Source of the DNA: Pseudomonadota bacterium | GTDB lineage: Bacteria > Pseudomonadota > Gammaproteobacteria > Burkholderiales > Burkholderiaceae_C | Length of the DNA: 34,717 nucleotides | Reading direction: 5' to 3' | NCBI GenBank assembly: GCA_021847345.1 | Contig: JAJZTW010000044.1 | Coordinates: 1 to 34,717, forward strand | Shown here: positions 24,649 through 33,543 of the stretch, piece after piece | Numbering within the stretch: position 1 is the first letter of the stretch | Layout of the letters: the number at the start of each line of letters is the position of its first letter | Notes under the pieces: model-generated | The model's input: the letters and a program-made list of their open reading frames with translations, nothing else | Told to the model about the DNA's origin: nothing | Databases searched by the model: none | Made by a program: the position numbers and the translations under genes

Positions 24649-25209
24649 TCACATCATCCCGCGCATCATGGCGGGCATTCCCTCCTTGACGAATCGGTCG
24701 AGCTCGCGCGCATGCGCCCGGATGATCGCCACCATCCGCGGATCGCTCGACGTCTCGGTGACCGCCACTCCGTCGGGCAGGATCTCCAGCTTGCGCTGGT
24801 ATCCGCCGGGATTGGCGAACATCTCCGGAACGCTGTTGCTCATGGGATAGGGGAAAGGGCGGTTCTGGTCCAGACGCAGGTACATGTCGGCAACATGCTG
24901 CTGGATCAGGGCCGCCGTGGCCGGGTCGGACGAGGTCGTGACGTCGTGGACACCATCGGGCAGCTCCGTGACGTGACGCCGGATGAGCTGGTGGCGTTCG
25001 AACAGTTGCATGCCGGTGCGCATCGGTCCGCGCATGTTCTCCGGCGCCATCATGTCGCCCATCATCCCGCCTCCCATCATGCCCCCCATCATCCCTGCGC
25101 CAGCGGCGGCACGACTGGGCTGGGCGCTGGCCGGGCGACGGCCGAGCAGATAGGTGGACACGGTTCCCACGAACCCCGCCACCACGGTCACAAACGAACG
25201 ACGTTGCAT
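24649..25209 (-). CDS. Met-rich exported protein with internal repeat, cus operon
   Basis: This is a 186-residue protein starting at 25209 after GGAGCTG, 2 bp past the cusA stop. The N-terminus (MQRRSFVTVVAGFVGTVSTYLLG) is a signal or Tat-like anchor. A Met/Gly run follows (GMMGGMMGGGMMGDMM). The rest contains two similar units: HVTELPDGVHDVTTSSDPAT with ALIQQHVADM, and LEILPDGVAVTETSSDPRMV with AIIRAHARELDR. They suggest an internal domain duplication. It ends in MPAMMRGMM. No named domain is assigned; similar proteins appear as hypotheticals in copper clusters. Periplasmic Cu(I) buffering through the Met runs is inferred. Confidence 0.75.
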   Translation of the reverse strand: MQRRSFVTVVAGFVGTVSTYLLGRRPASAQPSRAAAGAGMMGGMMGGGMMGDMMAPENMRGPMRTGMQLFERHQLIRRHVTELPDGVHDVTTSSDPATAALIQQHVADMYLRLDQNRPFPYPMSNSVPEMFANPGGYQRKLEILPDGVAVTETSSDPRMVAIIRAHARELDRFVKEGMPAMMRGMM

Positions 25210-25211
25210 GA

Positions 25212-28200
25212 TCAGCTCCGGTTTGGATTCGAGAAAATATCGGGCGAGGCCTGCCCGTCTCCCACGGCCAGGCGACGCTTCTGCCACAGGGCGTAGACCG
25301 CCGGGATCAGGAGCAAGGCCAGCAAGGCGGCCGTCAGCATGCCGCCCACCATCGGTGCGGCGATGCGCTTCATCACGTCGGCGCCGGCGCCCCGGCTGAA
25401 CATGATCGGCAGCAGGCCGCCGACCACCATGGTCAAGGTCATCGCCATCGGGCGCAAGCGCAGCAGCGTGCCCTCGACCACGGCCTGCTTCAGGTCGTCC
25501 CAGGTGTTGAGCGTGTCATGGATCCTGCGCCGCGCGAGCGCGGCGTCCAGGTATAGCAGCATGACCACTCCGAACTCGGAGGCCACGCCAGCGGTAGCGA
25601 TGAAGCCCACGCCCACCGCGACCGACAGCTTGTACCCCAACCAGTCGACGTACCAGAATCCCCCCACCAAGGACAGCGGCAAGGTCAAGAGGATGATGGC
25701 GACTTCGGTGAGGTTCTTGAAGTTGAAGTAGAGCAGCAGCGCGATCAGGCCGATCACGCTCGGCACCAGAATCTTCAGGCGTTGCACGGCCTGCTGCAAG
25801 GCCTGGTACTGCCCCACCCAGTCCAGCGTGAATCCAGGGGGCATGCGCACCCCTTGCGCCAGGGCCGATTTCGCCTTGGCCACATATCCGCTGATGCTGG
25901 TACCCGGCGTCAGGTCGATGTACACCCATGAATTCAGCTGACTGTTGTCGCTGGTCAGCATGGGCGGCCCACCCTCGATGCGCAGCGTGGCGACCTGCGC
26001 CAGGGGAATCTGCGCACCCTGAGGGGTCGCAATGCGGCTGGCCATCAGCGCGGACAGCGACTGCCGCAGATCGCGCGGATAGCGCAGGCTGATCGGAAAG
26101 CGCTCCAGGCCGTTCACCGCGGTGCTCAACATCCGGCCGCCGATGGCGGTCTCGACCAGCCGATTCACGTCGGCCACCGAAAGCCCATAGCGCGCAGCCG
26201 CGCGCCGGTCGGTGTCGACCACGATGTAGCGTCCGCCCGTGGCTCGTGCGGCGTACGCGTTCTGGGTTCCGGGCACTTTCTGAAGTACCGCCTGGATGTC
26301 CTGGCCGAGGCGGTTGAGCGTGGCGAGATCCCCCCCCGTGACCTTGATGCCCAGCGGTGTCTGCAACCCCGTGGTCAGCATGTCTACCTGGCCCTTGATC
26401 GGCTGGGTCCAGGTGTTGGACACTCCAGGTATGCGCAGGGCCTGGTTCATCTCCTCGATCAGTTTCGCGGTCGTCATCCCTGCAGGCCACTTGCTGCGAT
26501 CCTCGAGGTTGACCACCGACATGAACATCGAGATCGGCGTCGGATCGGTGGCCGTCTGTGCCCGCCCCGCCTTGCCGAACACGCTGCGCACTTCCGGGAA
26601 GCTCTTGATGATGCGATCCGTCTGCTGCAGGATGGCGGCCGATTGTCCGATGGAAATCGATGGATCCTGCGCCACCGGCATGTACAGCAAGGTGCCTTCA
26701 TTCAACGGCGGCATGAACTCCGAGCCGAGGTGTTTCCAAGGGAAATACAAGCTTGCCACGGCGACCAGGCTCAGGCCAATGACCAGCCACGGCGCCCGTA
26801 GCACGCCATGGATCAGCGGACGATACAGCCAGGTGAGCAGTCGGTTCAGGGGGTTCGCGCCCTCCGGACGGATCTTTCCGCGGATGAACCAGGCCATCAG
26901 CAGCGGCACCAGGGTGATCGACAGGATGGCCGCTGCGGCCATCGCGTAGGTCTTGGTGAACGCCAGCGGACTGAACAGCTTGCCCTGCTCGCCGCCGAGC
27001 GCGAATACTGGCAGGAACGACACCGCGATGATGAGCAAGGAGAAAAACAACGCGGGGCCCACCTCCGAGGCCGCCACGCGCGCCTTCATCCAGGGATCGG
27101 CGCCGGGTTCATGCTCCATGTGCTTGTGCATGTTCTCGATCATCACGATCGCGGCGTCCGTCATGGCACCGATGGCGATGGCGATACCTCCCAGCGACAT
27201 GATGTTGGCCGGGATGCCTTGCGCCCACATCACGACAAAGGCCGCCAGGATGCCCAACGGAAGCGAAACGATCGCAACCAGAGCGGAGCGCGCTCGCATG
27301 AGGAAGAGCAAGGACACCAGCGCGACGATCAGCGACTCTTCCAGCAGTTTCTCGGTCAGCGTGTGAATGGCACGCTGGATCAGCGGGGCCTGGCTGTAGG
27401 TGGTGACGATCTTCACCCCCGGCGGCAACGAAGCCTGCAAGGTCCGGATCTTGTCCTCCACCCTGCGGATGATGGCATCGGCGTTGGAACCCTGGTTCAT
27501 CATCACGATGCCGCCGACGACTGCGCCTTGGCCGTCGAGGTCGGCGGCACTGTTGGGCAACTCGGGGGCGAACTCGACGCGCGCGACGTCCTTGATCGTC
27601 ACGGGCACGCCATCGCGCGCGGCAAGCGGCGCGTTCTCCAGATCGTTCAGCGAGTGCACGTAGCCGGTCGTGCGCACCATGTAGCTGGCTTCCCCCAGAT
27701 CGACGACCGATCCGCTGGTCTCGCCGTTGGCGGCGCGGATCGCATCTTCGACCTGCGGCAAGGTCAGGCCGTAGGCCAGCAGGGCTTGCGGGTTGACCAC
27801 CACCCGGAATTCCTGGACCATGCCCCCGACCGTCGCGACCTCGGCCACCCCCGGGATCCCCTGCAACTGGTACTTGAGGAACCAGTTCTGCAAGGTCGTA
27901 AGTTGGCTCAGGTCGCGTGTGCCGCCCGTATCGGTCAGGGCGTACATGTAAATCCAGTCCACCCCGGAACTGTCAGGACCGAGCGCTGGAGTGACCCCTG
28001 GTGGAAGCCTCGATTGCACCTGGCTGAGGTATTGCAGCACCAGGTTGCGCGCCTGGTAGATGTTGGTGCCATCCTGGAAAATGACGTAGACGAAGGAGTC
28101 GCCGAACATCGAGTAGCCACGCACCGCACGAGCACCCGGAACCGACTGCAGGGTGGTCTCCAGGGGATAGGTCACCTGGTCCTGCACCACCTGCGGCGCC

Positions 28201-28367
28201 TGTCCGGGGTACGAGGTCTTGATGATGACCTGCGTGGGAGAGATGTCGGGAATGGCCTCCAACGGCGTGTTGCGTACCGCCAGCATGCCCGCGGCCAGCA
28301 GCATCAGCGCGCCGATCACCGTGAGGGCGCGGTTCTCGAAGCACCACTCCATGAGGCGCCTAATCAT
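25212..28367 (-). CDS. cusA: CusA-type heavy-metal RND efflux transporter
   Basis: This is a 1051-residue inner-membrane RND pump of the HME family, full length. The N-terminus IRRLMEWCFENRALTVIGAL is membrane helix 1. The helix-4 motif GAMTDAAIVMIENMHKHMEH carries the proton-relay Asp. The periplasmic docking and porter regions are complete, and the C-terminus has the last helices (PMVGGMLTAALLALLLIPAVYALW). The pump drives Cu(I)/Ag(I) from the periplasm through CusB and CusC using the proton gradient. The close partner genes cusF, cusB and cusC support monovalent-cation specificity over Co/Zn/Cd (CzcA). It overlaps cusB by 8 bp. Confidence 0.95.
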   Translation of the reverse strand: MIRRLMEWCFENRALTVIGALMLLAAGMLAVRNTPLEAIPDISPTQVIIKTSYPGQAPQVVQDQVTYPLETTLQSVPGARAVRGYSMFGDSFVYVIFQDGTNIYQARNLVLQYLSQVQSRLPPGVTPALGPDSSGVDWIYMYALTDTGGTRDLSQLTTLQNWFLKYQLQGIPGVAEVATVGGMVQEFRVVVNPQALLAYGLTLPQVEDAIRAANGETSGSVVDLGEASYMVRTTGYVHSLNDLENAPLAARDGVPVTIKDVARVEFAPELPNSAADLDGQGAVVGGIVMMNQGSNADAIIRRVEDKIRTLQASLPPGVKIVTTYSQAPLIQRAIHTLTEKLLEESLIVALVSLLFLMRARSALVAIVSLPLGILAAFVVMWAQGIPANIMSLGGIAIAIGAMTDAAIVMIENMHKHMEHEPGADPWMKARVAASEVGPALFFSLLIIAVSFLPVFALGGEQGKLFSPLAFTKTYAMAAAAILSITLVPLLMAWFIRGKIRPEGANPLNRLLTWLYRPLIHGVLRAPWLVIGLSLVAVASLYFPWKHLGSEFMPPLNEGTLLYMPVAQDPSISIGQSAAILQQTDRIIKSFPEVRSVFGKAGRAQTATDPTPISMFMSVVNLEDRSKWPAGMTTAKLIEEMNQALRIPGVSNTWTQPIKGQVDMLTTGLQTPLGIKVTGGDLATLNRLGQDIQAVLQKVPGTQNAYAARATGGRYIVVDTDRRAAARYGLSVADVNRLVETAIGGRMLSTAVNGLERFPISLRYPRDLRQSLSALMASRIATPQGAQIPLAQVATLRIEGGPPMLTSDNSQLNSWVYIDLTPGTSISGYVAKAKSALAQGVRMPPGFTLDWVGQYQALQQAVQRLKILVPSVIGLIALLLYFNFKNLTEVAIILLTLPLSLVGGFWYVDWLGYKLSVAVGVGFIATAGVASEFGVVMLLYLDAALARRRIHDTLNTWDDLKQAVVEGTLLRLRPMAMTLTMVVGGLLPIMFSRGAGADVMKRIAAPMVGGMLTAALLALLLIPAVYALWQKRRLAVGDGQASPDIFSNPNRS

Positions 28368-29895
28368 GGGAGGCCCCCGTCGCAGTCATGTTCATGCCGG
28401 CCATCGAGCCCGCCGGGGCCGGCGAGGGCGGCGCCAGTGCACGGTCTTGTGCTGCCCCAGGCATCGGCATGGCGGGCGCAGTGCCTCCCGGGGGCGCAGC
28501 GTCGAGGCTCGTGTTGCCGCCCAGCATGCGCGCCTTCACCGACTGGAATTGCGATTCGGAGTACAGCAGGAACTGGGCGCTTTCCACCACCCTGTCACCC
28601 GCCTTCAAGCCCTTGGCGACGGCCACCCAGCCGTCCGCCTGCGGTCCCAGGGCGACCTGCGCCGGAAGGAAATGGCCCTGCCCTTGCGCCAGCATCACGT
28701 AGTCGCCCTCCTGGGTGCGCAGCACCGCACTGCTCGGCACGGTCAGCGCCGACTGCGCATGCCCCAGCACGGTGGCGTCGGCATACATGCCCGGACGCAG
28801 TTCGCCGTCGGGGTTGGCAAAGCTCAGGCGCGCGGTGACGGTACGCGTGCGCGGATCCAGGGTCGGGTAGAGAAAGCTCAGGCGGCCGCTCCAGGTCCTG
28901 CCCGGATAGGCCTGAAGCTCCAGGCTCACCGCGTCGCCGACCCGTACCCAGGGCAACTGGTAGTCGTACAAGGCCACGTTGACCCAGACGCGCTGCAGGT
29001 TGGCGATCTCGAACAGTTCGGCCTGCGGCGACACATAGCCGCCCTGGCGGATGCCGAGCGCCGTCACCACGCCGCTCTGCGGAGCCAGCACGGGGATCTC
29101 GCGCAGGGGCTTGCCCGTGCGCTCCAGAGTCGTCAACGCCGCCTCGGGCATGCCCAAAAGGCGAAGTCTTTCCCGCGCCGCCGCCAGGATCTGCTCGCCG
29201 CCTTGCGTGCCTTGACCCCTCAGCGCGATCAGGTCGTCTTGCTGGGCGCTGTACAGCTCGGGAGAGTAGATCTCGGCGAGCACCTGGCCGCGCCTGACGG
29301 GGTCCCCCACCGCCCGAACCCGCAGGCGCACGACCCAACCCGCGAAGCGCGCGGTAACCGCATCGACCCGGTTCTGGTCCTGTGCCACGGTTCCCACCGT
29401 GTGCATGGCCTGACCCATGGTTCGCATTTGCGCGGCGACCAGTCGCACTCCCAGGTTCTGCGCCTGGCGCGCGTCGATCCGCAGCCCGTCATCGCGCGCC
29501 CCGGAGGGCGCCTGGGCGTACACCGGGACATAGTCCATGCCCATGTTGTCTTTCATGGGATGATCCGAATGAATCGCCGGATTCATGGGGCTCGCCCAAT
29601 ACAGCACCCTGCGCTGCGCGGGCGCGGGCGTGGTGGCGGACGCATAGACCGCAACGTAGTCCATCCCCATGTTGTCCTTCATCGGGTGATCCGAGTGAAT
29701 GGACGAGTTCATGGGGTTGGCCCAATACAGGATACGGCGCTCGGCGGGCGCCGACGCTGGGGATTTGTCCGCCGTGGCTACAACGGCTGCTTGAGGCACC
29801 TTGGGCGCCGGAGCGAGCCAGCGGGTGAGGCCTGCGCCGGCACCCGCGCCGGCAAGCAGCAGCCCCAACGCGAATCCAAGCGTTCGCCGCATCAT
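28360..29895 (-). CDS. cusB: CusB-type membrane-fusion protein with two metal-binding domains
   Basis: This is a 511-residue periplasmic adaptor that links CusA to CusC and receives Cu(I) from CusF. A signal anchor at about 5-25 is followed by two copies of the short heavy-metal-binding domain, at about 55-85 and 96-127. Each reads as YWANPM or YWASPM, then IHSDHPMKDNMGMDYV. After that come the barrel-sandwich, helical hairpin and beta-barrel regions (RFAGWVVRLRVRAVGDPVRRG, LAPQSGVVTALGIRQGGYV). The C-terminal tail is Met/Pro-rich with His (MAGMNMTATGASHD). Most homologues carry a single such domain. The start overlaps the cusC stop by 4 bp. Confidence 0.94.
   Translation of the reverse strand: MMRRTLGFALGLLLAGAGAGAGLTRWLAPAPKVPQAAVVATADKSPASAPAERRILYWANPMNSSIHSDHPMKDNMGMDYVAVYASATTPAPAQRRVLYWASPMNPAIHSDHPMKDNMGMDYVPVYAQAPSGARDDGLRIDARQAQNLGVRLVAAQMRTMGQAMHTVGTVAQDQNRVDAVTARFAGWVVRLRVRAVGDPVRRGQVLAEIYSPELYSAQQDDLIALRGQGTQGGEQILAAARERLRLLGMPEAALTTLERTGKPLREIPVLAPQSGVVTALGIRQGGYVSPQAELFEIANLQRVWVNVALYDYQLPWVRVGDAVSLELQAYPGRTWSGRLSFLYPTLDPRTRTVTARLSFANPDGELRPGMYADATVLGHAQSALTVPSSAVLRTQEGDYVMLAQGQGHFLPAQVALGPQADGWVAVAKGLKAGDRVVESAQFLLYSESQFQSVKARMLGGNTSLDAAPPGGTAPAMPMPGAAQDRALAPPSPAPAGSMAGMNMTATGASHD
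29536..29735 (-). repeat. Tandem duplication of the metal-binding domain in cusB
   Basis: Two segments of roughly 75 bp, about 123 bp apart, are highly similar at the DNA level and encode the two HSDHPMKDNMGMDY domains. Both contain the stretch read on plus as CCCATGTTGTC, with TGATCCGA nearby. The similarity at synonymous positions points to a fairly recent duplication. Confidence 0.75.
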
Positions 29896-31202
29896 GGTTG
29901 TCCCTCCTGGGGGGCTTGTGTCAGGTAATCGAGTTCGGCCTGCGTCGCCAGAAGGTCACGGCGGTCCTGCAGCACCTGGATTTGCGTGGTGAACACGGCT
30001 TGTTGAGCCTTGAGCACGTCGCCGAGGCCGCCCTGCCCGCTCGCGTAGGTCGACAGGGTCGCACGCTGCGCCTGGCGCGCCAGCGGCAGCATCCGAGAGG
30101 TCTCGCGCGACCACTTGTCGCGCAGGCTGCGCCAGCGCGCTTGGGCATCTCGCATTTGCCGCACCAGGGCCAGGCGCTGATCCTGCTCAGCGAAACGTGC
30201 TTCCAATTCCCGCGCGCCCGCCGCATCCACCTCGTCGTCGATTCGGCGTCCGGCAAACAGCGGAACGTTGAAGGACACGCCCAGCGAGACAAAATTGGGC
30301 GATCCGGGCATGAAGCTCTTGCCATAAGAGGCGCCCACAGTGAAGGAAGGCTCATAGGCCTTCCTGGCCAGGCGCACGGCAATCTCGTTGGCATGCACCT
30401 TGGCTCGCGCCTGCTGCAACAGCGGCTGGGAGGCAAGCCCTGCCTGTGGATCAGCGGAAGGTACGGACAAGTCGGGCCAATGGCCGTCGATGTCCGGCAC
30501 ACGTTCCACGCCGAGGAACTGTGCGATGCGCACGAGCTGGGCACTCTCGTCTGCGCGCAGGACATCGAGGTCGTTGCGCAGTTCCTCGAGCGCGAGCTTG
30601 GCGCGCAACACATCGCTCTGAGGACTCCTGGCCGAACGATAGGATGCCAGGGCAGCTTGCTCGCTCTGCGCGGCCAGACCCTGCTGCTCGCGCACGATCG
30701 CCTCGGCTTTGCGCGTGTACACCGCGGCAAGCCACGCGCGGCGAAGCGCAAGCACGAGCTCGGCACGCTGGGCCTCACGACCATAGCGTTGCTCGGAGGC
30801 TTGGGCTTGCAGGCTTCGGCCTTGCAGCGCCAGCTTGCCGAAGGCCGGAAACTCCTGGCTGACCCCAACGCTCAACATCGTCGTGGCTTGCTGGGTCAGG
30901 GAGAAATTGTTGGTCGGAAGGTTGCTGGCATCCAGAGACACCTTGGGATCTGGCAGGCGGGTCGCCGCGTCGGCCTGCCGCTGCAGGGCGCGGATACGCT
31001 GTTCGATCCCTGCAAGAGCGGGATTACCCGTCGTCAAACGGGTCTCGGCGGCGGTGAGCGTGAGCGGCGCTGCTCGAGCTGGGGCGCTCGTGATGGTGAG
31101 CAGGAGCAGGCAGCCCACGAGCGGGCGGGTAGTGGCTTGCGCGATGTGCGCGAACAGCGACTGTCGTGCTCGCGCACGACAGCGAAGTGAAATCAGGGAC
31201 AT
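29892..31202 (-). CDS. cusC: CusC-type outer-membrane efflux channel (TolC family)
   Basis: This is a 436-residue outer-membrane factor. The start at 31202 (MSLISLRCRARARQS) follows AGAGGAT; a longer frame to 31295 has an improbable Cys-rich leader. A hydrophobic signal (LVGCLLLLTITSAPARA) is followed by two outer-membrane-efflux repeats with long helical hairpins, for example RAWLAAVYTRKAEAIVREQQ. The beta-strand LGVSFNVPLF is typical of TolC proteins, and the end is Gln-rich. It provides the exit channel for the Cu(I)/Ag(I) pump. The order cusC-cusB-cusA on minus, with 4- and 8-bp overlaps, shows a single transcript. Confidence 0.93.
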   Translation of the reverse strand: MSLISLRCRARARQSLFAHIAQATTRPLVGCLLLLTITSAPARAAPLTLTAAETRLTTGNPALAGIEQRIRALQRQADAATRLPDPKVSLDASNLPTNNFSLTQQATTMLSVGVSQEFPAFGKLALQGRSLQAQASEQRYGREAQRAELVLALRRAWLAAVYTRKAEAIVREQQGLAAQSEQAALASYRSARSPQSDVLRAKLALEELRNDLDVLRADESAQLVRIAQFLGVERVPDIDGHWPDLSVPSADPQAGLASQPLLQQARAKVHANEIAVRLARKAYEPSFTVGASYGKSFMPGSPNFVSLGVSFNVPLFAGRRIDDEVDAAGARELEARFAEQDQRLALVRQMRDAQARWRSLRDKWSRETSRMLPLARQAQRATLSTYASGQGGLGDVLKAQQAVFTTQIQVLQDRRDLLATQAELDYLTQAPQEGQP

Positions 31203-31307
31203 GGGGATCCTCTTCGGCCAGTGAGGCGTTGCGCTGCAATCCACGCAGGCGCAACAGCATCCATCGTGGCGCCCGCGGGTACCGCGAGCGCCCACTGCCG
31301 AAAAGGA

Positions 31308-31709
31308 TCAGACTTGCAAACGAGCCGCTAGAAACGCGGGTTGGACGGACAGCCTGGTCGTGTCACGCACGCGCCTCCAGGTCCGAGGGGCCACGACCGA
31401 CGCAAGCGGCAGCACCACGCGCTGCACGCTGCTTGCGAAACGCGGAATGCGCGCCTGAATCTGGCGACTCGGAATCGATGCGCTTGGGGCTGCGCACATT
31501 GCCAGACACGCCGACAGACTCGCTGTGCTGGCAGTCGCGCGCGTGGCTCCATGCCAGGCGGTCGTCGCCATGGACGCCATGCCGGCCATGCTTTCGCAGC
31601 ATGAAGCTTGGCGGGCCGACGGACCCGCCATCGCCAGTTGCATCCACGGCAAAAACAGCAATGCGCAGGCAAACGCCCAGTAGCGGGAGTAGGCTCGCAG
31701 TGCGCGCAT
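31308..31709 (-). CDS. Small Cys/Met exported protein heading the cus operon
   Basis: This is a 133-residue protein starting at 31709 after AGGA, behind a strong promoter. The N-terminus (RYWAFACALLFLPWMQLAMA) is a signal peptide or anchor. The mature part has CCESMAGMASM and SACLAMC, giving four Cys with several Met and one His. It then ends in a basic region (VAPRTWRRVRDTTRLSVQP). No family is named with confidence; the layout recalls small exported proteins at the head of czc, cus and cop operons (CzcI-like, CopL-like or DUF2946-like). It is 105 bp before cusC and probably co-transcribed. The function may be metal buffering or regulation, which is inference. Confidence 0.65.
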   Translation of the reverse strand: MRALRAYSRYWAFACALLFLPWMQLAMAGPSARQASCCESMAGMASMATTAWHGATRATASTASLSACLAMCAAPSASIPSRQIQARIPRFASSVQRVVLPLASVVAPRTWRRVRDTTRLSVQPAFLAARLQV

Positions 31710-31746
31710 GGATGTCCTGGAAAGTAAGGCGGGTAGAGCGCCCAGT

Positions 31747-31774
31747 ATCCTAAACGCTTGCGATGCGTTGTCAA
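31747..31774 (-). promoter_or_regulatory. Promoter of the cus operon
   Basis: On minus, TTGACA (31769-31774) and TAGGAT (31747-31752) are separated by 16 bp. The spacer contains AACGC-N7-GCGTT, an inverted repeat that could be an operator. No CusR-type TGACA/TGTCA dyad like that at 716-731 was seen here. Confidence 0.6.
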
Positions 31775-31941
31775 GACGGACGGTTGCCCGATGAGCGTGC
31801 GCGGTTTGCTCGCCCGCAACGAACGCGATGTGGCGTGCAGATGGCCCAGCGTCAGCCATGGCGACGATGGACACCGCGGAGCACGATCATGCGCTTGCGG
31901 TCCCATGACGCCGACTCGTGACGGCGGGGCATGCGGAGGGC

Positions 31942-32358
31942 TCAGGCCTCGACCTGTTGCAGCAGGCTGCCGATCAGCGGACAGGAGACCTTGCCTCGGC
32001 GTGTGTCGCACGCCTGGACCAGCGCTGCCAGCGCCGATTCCATGCGCTGCAGATCCCGCAAGCGCGCACGCACATCAGCGAGCCGATCCGAGGCCAGCAT
32101 GGCGGCTTCGCGGCAGTGCGTTCCATCGTCGAGCCGCAACAAGTGCGCGACATCTTCCAGGCTGAAGCCCAAGCGCTGCGCCGCCTTGATGAAACGCACC
32201 CGCGCCACGTCGGCGGCCGCGTAGCGCCGGATGCCCTGCGCGGGACGCCCCGGTGTGCGCAACAGCCCCTTGAGCTGATAGAAGCGGATCGTCTCCACGT
32301 GCACACCGGCCGCCTGGGCCAGTGCGCCGATGCTCAGACCTTGCGAGGCCGGTTCCAT
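31942..32358 (-). CDS. merR: MerR, mercury-responsive transcription regulator
   Basis: This is a 138-residue MerR protein. The N-terminal winged HTH is [20 protein letters not shown], followed by the typical [20 protein letters not shown]. The three mercury ligands are at exactly the Tn501 positions: Cys82 (GTHCREA), Cys117 and Cys126 ([10 protein letters not shown]). The ATG at 32358 lies only 4 bp from the -35 of the divergent mer promoter and has no ribosome site, as is common for divergent merR genes with short leaders. It represses and, with Hg(II), activates the operator at 32363-32393, and it diverges from the structural genes. Confidence 0.95.
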   Translation of the reverse strand: MEPASQGLSIGALAQAAGVHVETIRFYQLKGLLRTPGRPAQGIRRYAAADVARVRFIKAAQRLGFSLEDVAHLLRLDDGTHCREAAMLASDRLADVRARLRDLQRMESALAALVQACDTRRGKVSCPLIGSLLQQVEA

Positions 32359-32362
32359 GGGC

Positions 32363-32393
32363 TTGACTCCGTAGTCGACTACGGGAATAAGGT
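32363..32393 (+). promoter_or_regulatory. mer operator-promoter
   Basis: TTGACT (32363-32368) and TAAGGT (32388-32393) are 19 bp apart, the over-long spacer typical of MerR-activated promoters. Between them lies the perfect palindrome CCGTAGTCGACTACGG (32369-32384), the MerR binding dyad. It drives the plus-strand genes from 32450. Confidence 0.95.
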
Positions 32394-32449
32394 AGCACCC
32401 ATCGCGCTGCCTTTGCAGGGCCTGGCCTCGACGAGGAGACGCTTTCCCC

Positions 32450-33025
32450 ATGATCCTTGCTTCCCTTCCACGCAAAATCTCCCAGGCCCGCCTGGGGATA
32501 TCGATTCTCCTGATCTGCGCCGCGGTGCCCGCGATGGCGGGCGCCCCGGGCCCGGCACGCTCCACGCCAGCCGTGGCCACGCCGGGGCAGCTCGCACCGA
32601 ATGCTCCGTTCACGACGGTGAACGGCAAGGTGGTACAGCTCGATGCCTACAAGGGGCGCCCGCTCATCGTGTGGCAGGTCACGACCTGGTGCCCGAGCTG
32701 CGCCGCCGGGCTGCGCACCTTCGCGGATCATCAGGCGCAGATCGACCGCTCGGACCTGACGGTGCTGGTGCTGCGGGACTACGACAACGGCGGATATCCG
32801 GGTCCGGGGATGCGCGACTTCGCCAAGTCGGTAGCCGCCCCGCTGCTGAAAGATCCGCACTTCGTCTTCGGCGAGGACACCCAGGCGCTGTTCGAGCGCT
32901 ACAACCCTGGCAAGTTCGTCGACATCTATCAAGTCATCGCAGCCGATGGCCGCGTGCAACTGGCGTCCTCTTCGCCGTCCGCCACCTTCGGCAAGATCGA
33001 AGCCATTCTCCAGCCCAGGCCATGA
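32450..33025 (+). CDS. Exported thioredoxin-like protein, first gene of mer operon
   Basis: This 191-residue protein starts after GAGGAG (about 10 nt) directly behind the mer promoter. A signal peptide or anchor ([16 protein letters not shown]) ends near residue 31. The rest is a thioredoxin/TlpA-like fold with the redox motif TTWCPSC (Cys81, Cys84) after GRPLIVWQV, and [11 protein letters not shown] as the next strand. It occupies the place of merT/merP in classic operons. It could pass Hg(II) or keep thiols of the partner membrane protein reduced; both are inference. It overlaps the next gene by 4 bp. Confidence 0.85.
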   Translation: MILASLPRKISQARLGISILLICAAVPAMAGAPGPARSTPAVATPGQLAPNAPFTTVNGKVVQLDAYKGRPLIVWQVTTWCPSCAAGLRTFADHQAQIDRSDLTVLVLRDYDNGGYPGPGMRDFAKSVAAPLLKDPHFVFGEDTQALFERYNPGKFVDIYQVIAADGRVQLASSSPSATFGKIEAILQPRP

Positions 33026-33543
33026 CTGTGATCCGGCCTGCAGCAGCCGATATGCTGTGGCGCGCCATCGGCCAGGCGCTTGCGACGAGGCGCGCGAGGC
33101 TCTGGGCCCTGGGTTTGTTCCTCGCCGCCCTGCTGTTCTACGCGTTGCTGCTGCCCGCCACCAGCACCGGCGGAACGCTGGGGCTCGTCTCGCTTCGGTT
33201 TCTCACCCTCGGCGAGTTCCTCATCGCCGTGACCATGGCCGCGCTGCTGTCGTTGACCACGGCGCTGGGCGTGTACGGGCTGCGCCAGGGGCAGCGGGTG
33301 AACCCCACGGGCACGCTGCTGGGAGCCGCCCTGGCCATGGCCCCGTCGTTGCTGTGCTGCACGCCTGCACTGCCCCTGGCCATCACCGTGATCGCTTCGC
33401 TGCTGCCCGCGGCCGGACACTTCGGCGTACCGATCCAGGGCTGGATCGCCACCCATGAGGGCATGCTCTACGGGTTGGCGATCGCCGCAATGGCCTGGGG
33501 ACTGCTCGGCAGCGCCCGGCGCGTGCTGTCTTGCGCCTGTTGA
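33022..33543 (+). CDS. Four-helix CC/CxC membrane protein, candidate Hg(II) importer
   Basis: This is a 173-residue membrane protein whose ATG overlaps the thioredoxin-like gene. Hydrophobic helices lie at about 27-47, 62-88, 97-130 and 147-165. A vicinal pair, Cys112-Cys113, sits in the third helix (SLLCCTPALPL), and the protein ends RVLSCAC, with Cys171 and Cys173. MerT also uses a Cys pair in a helix and a second pair on the cytoplasmic side to hand Hg(II) to MerA. The layout here is analogous but the sequence is not recognisably MerT, MerC or MerF. Position between the mer promoter and merA supports a role in mercury uptake, which is inference. Other options are a thiol-redox membrane partner of the Trx-like protein. 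Confidence 0.75.
   Translation: MTVIRPAAADMLWRAIGQALATRRARLWALGLFLAALLFYALLLPATSTGGTLGLVSLRFLTLGEFLIAVTMAALLSLTTALGVYGLRQGQRVNPTGTLLGAALAMAPSLLCCTPALPLAITVIASLLPAAGHFGVPIQGWIATHEGMLYGLAIAAMAWGLLGSARRVLSCAC

Noticed and set aside
26808-28838. 676-codon open frame on plus
   Set aside because: It is antisense to cusA/cusB, with Arg/His/Gln composition and no motif; a shadow frame.
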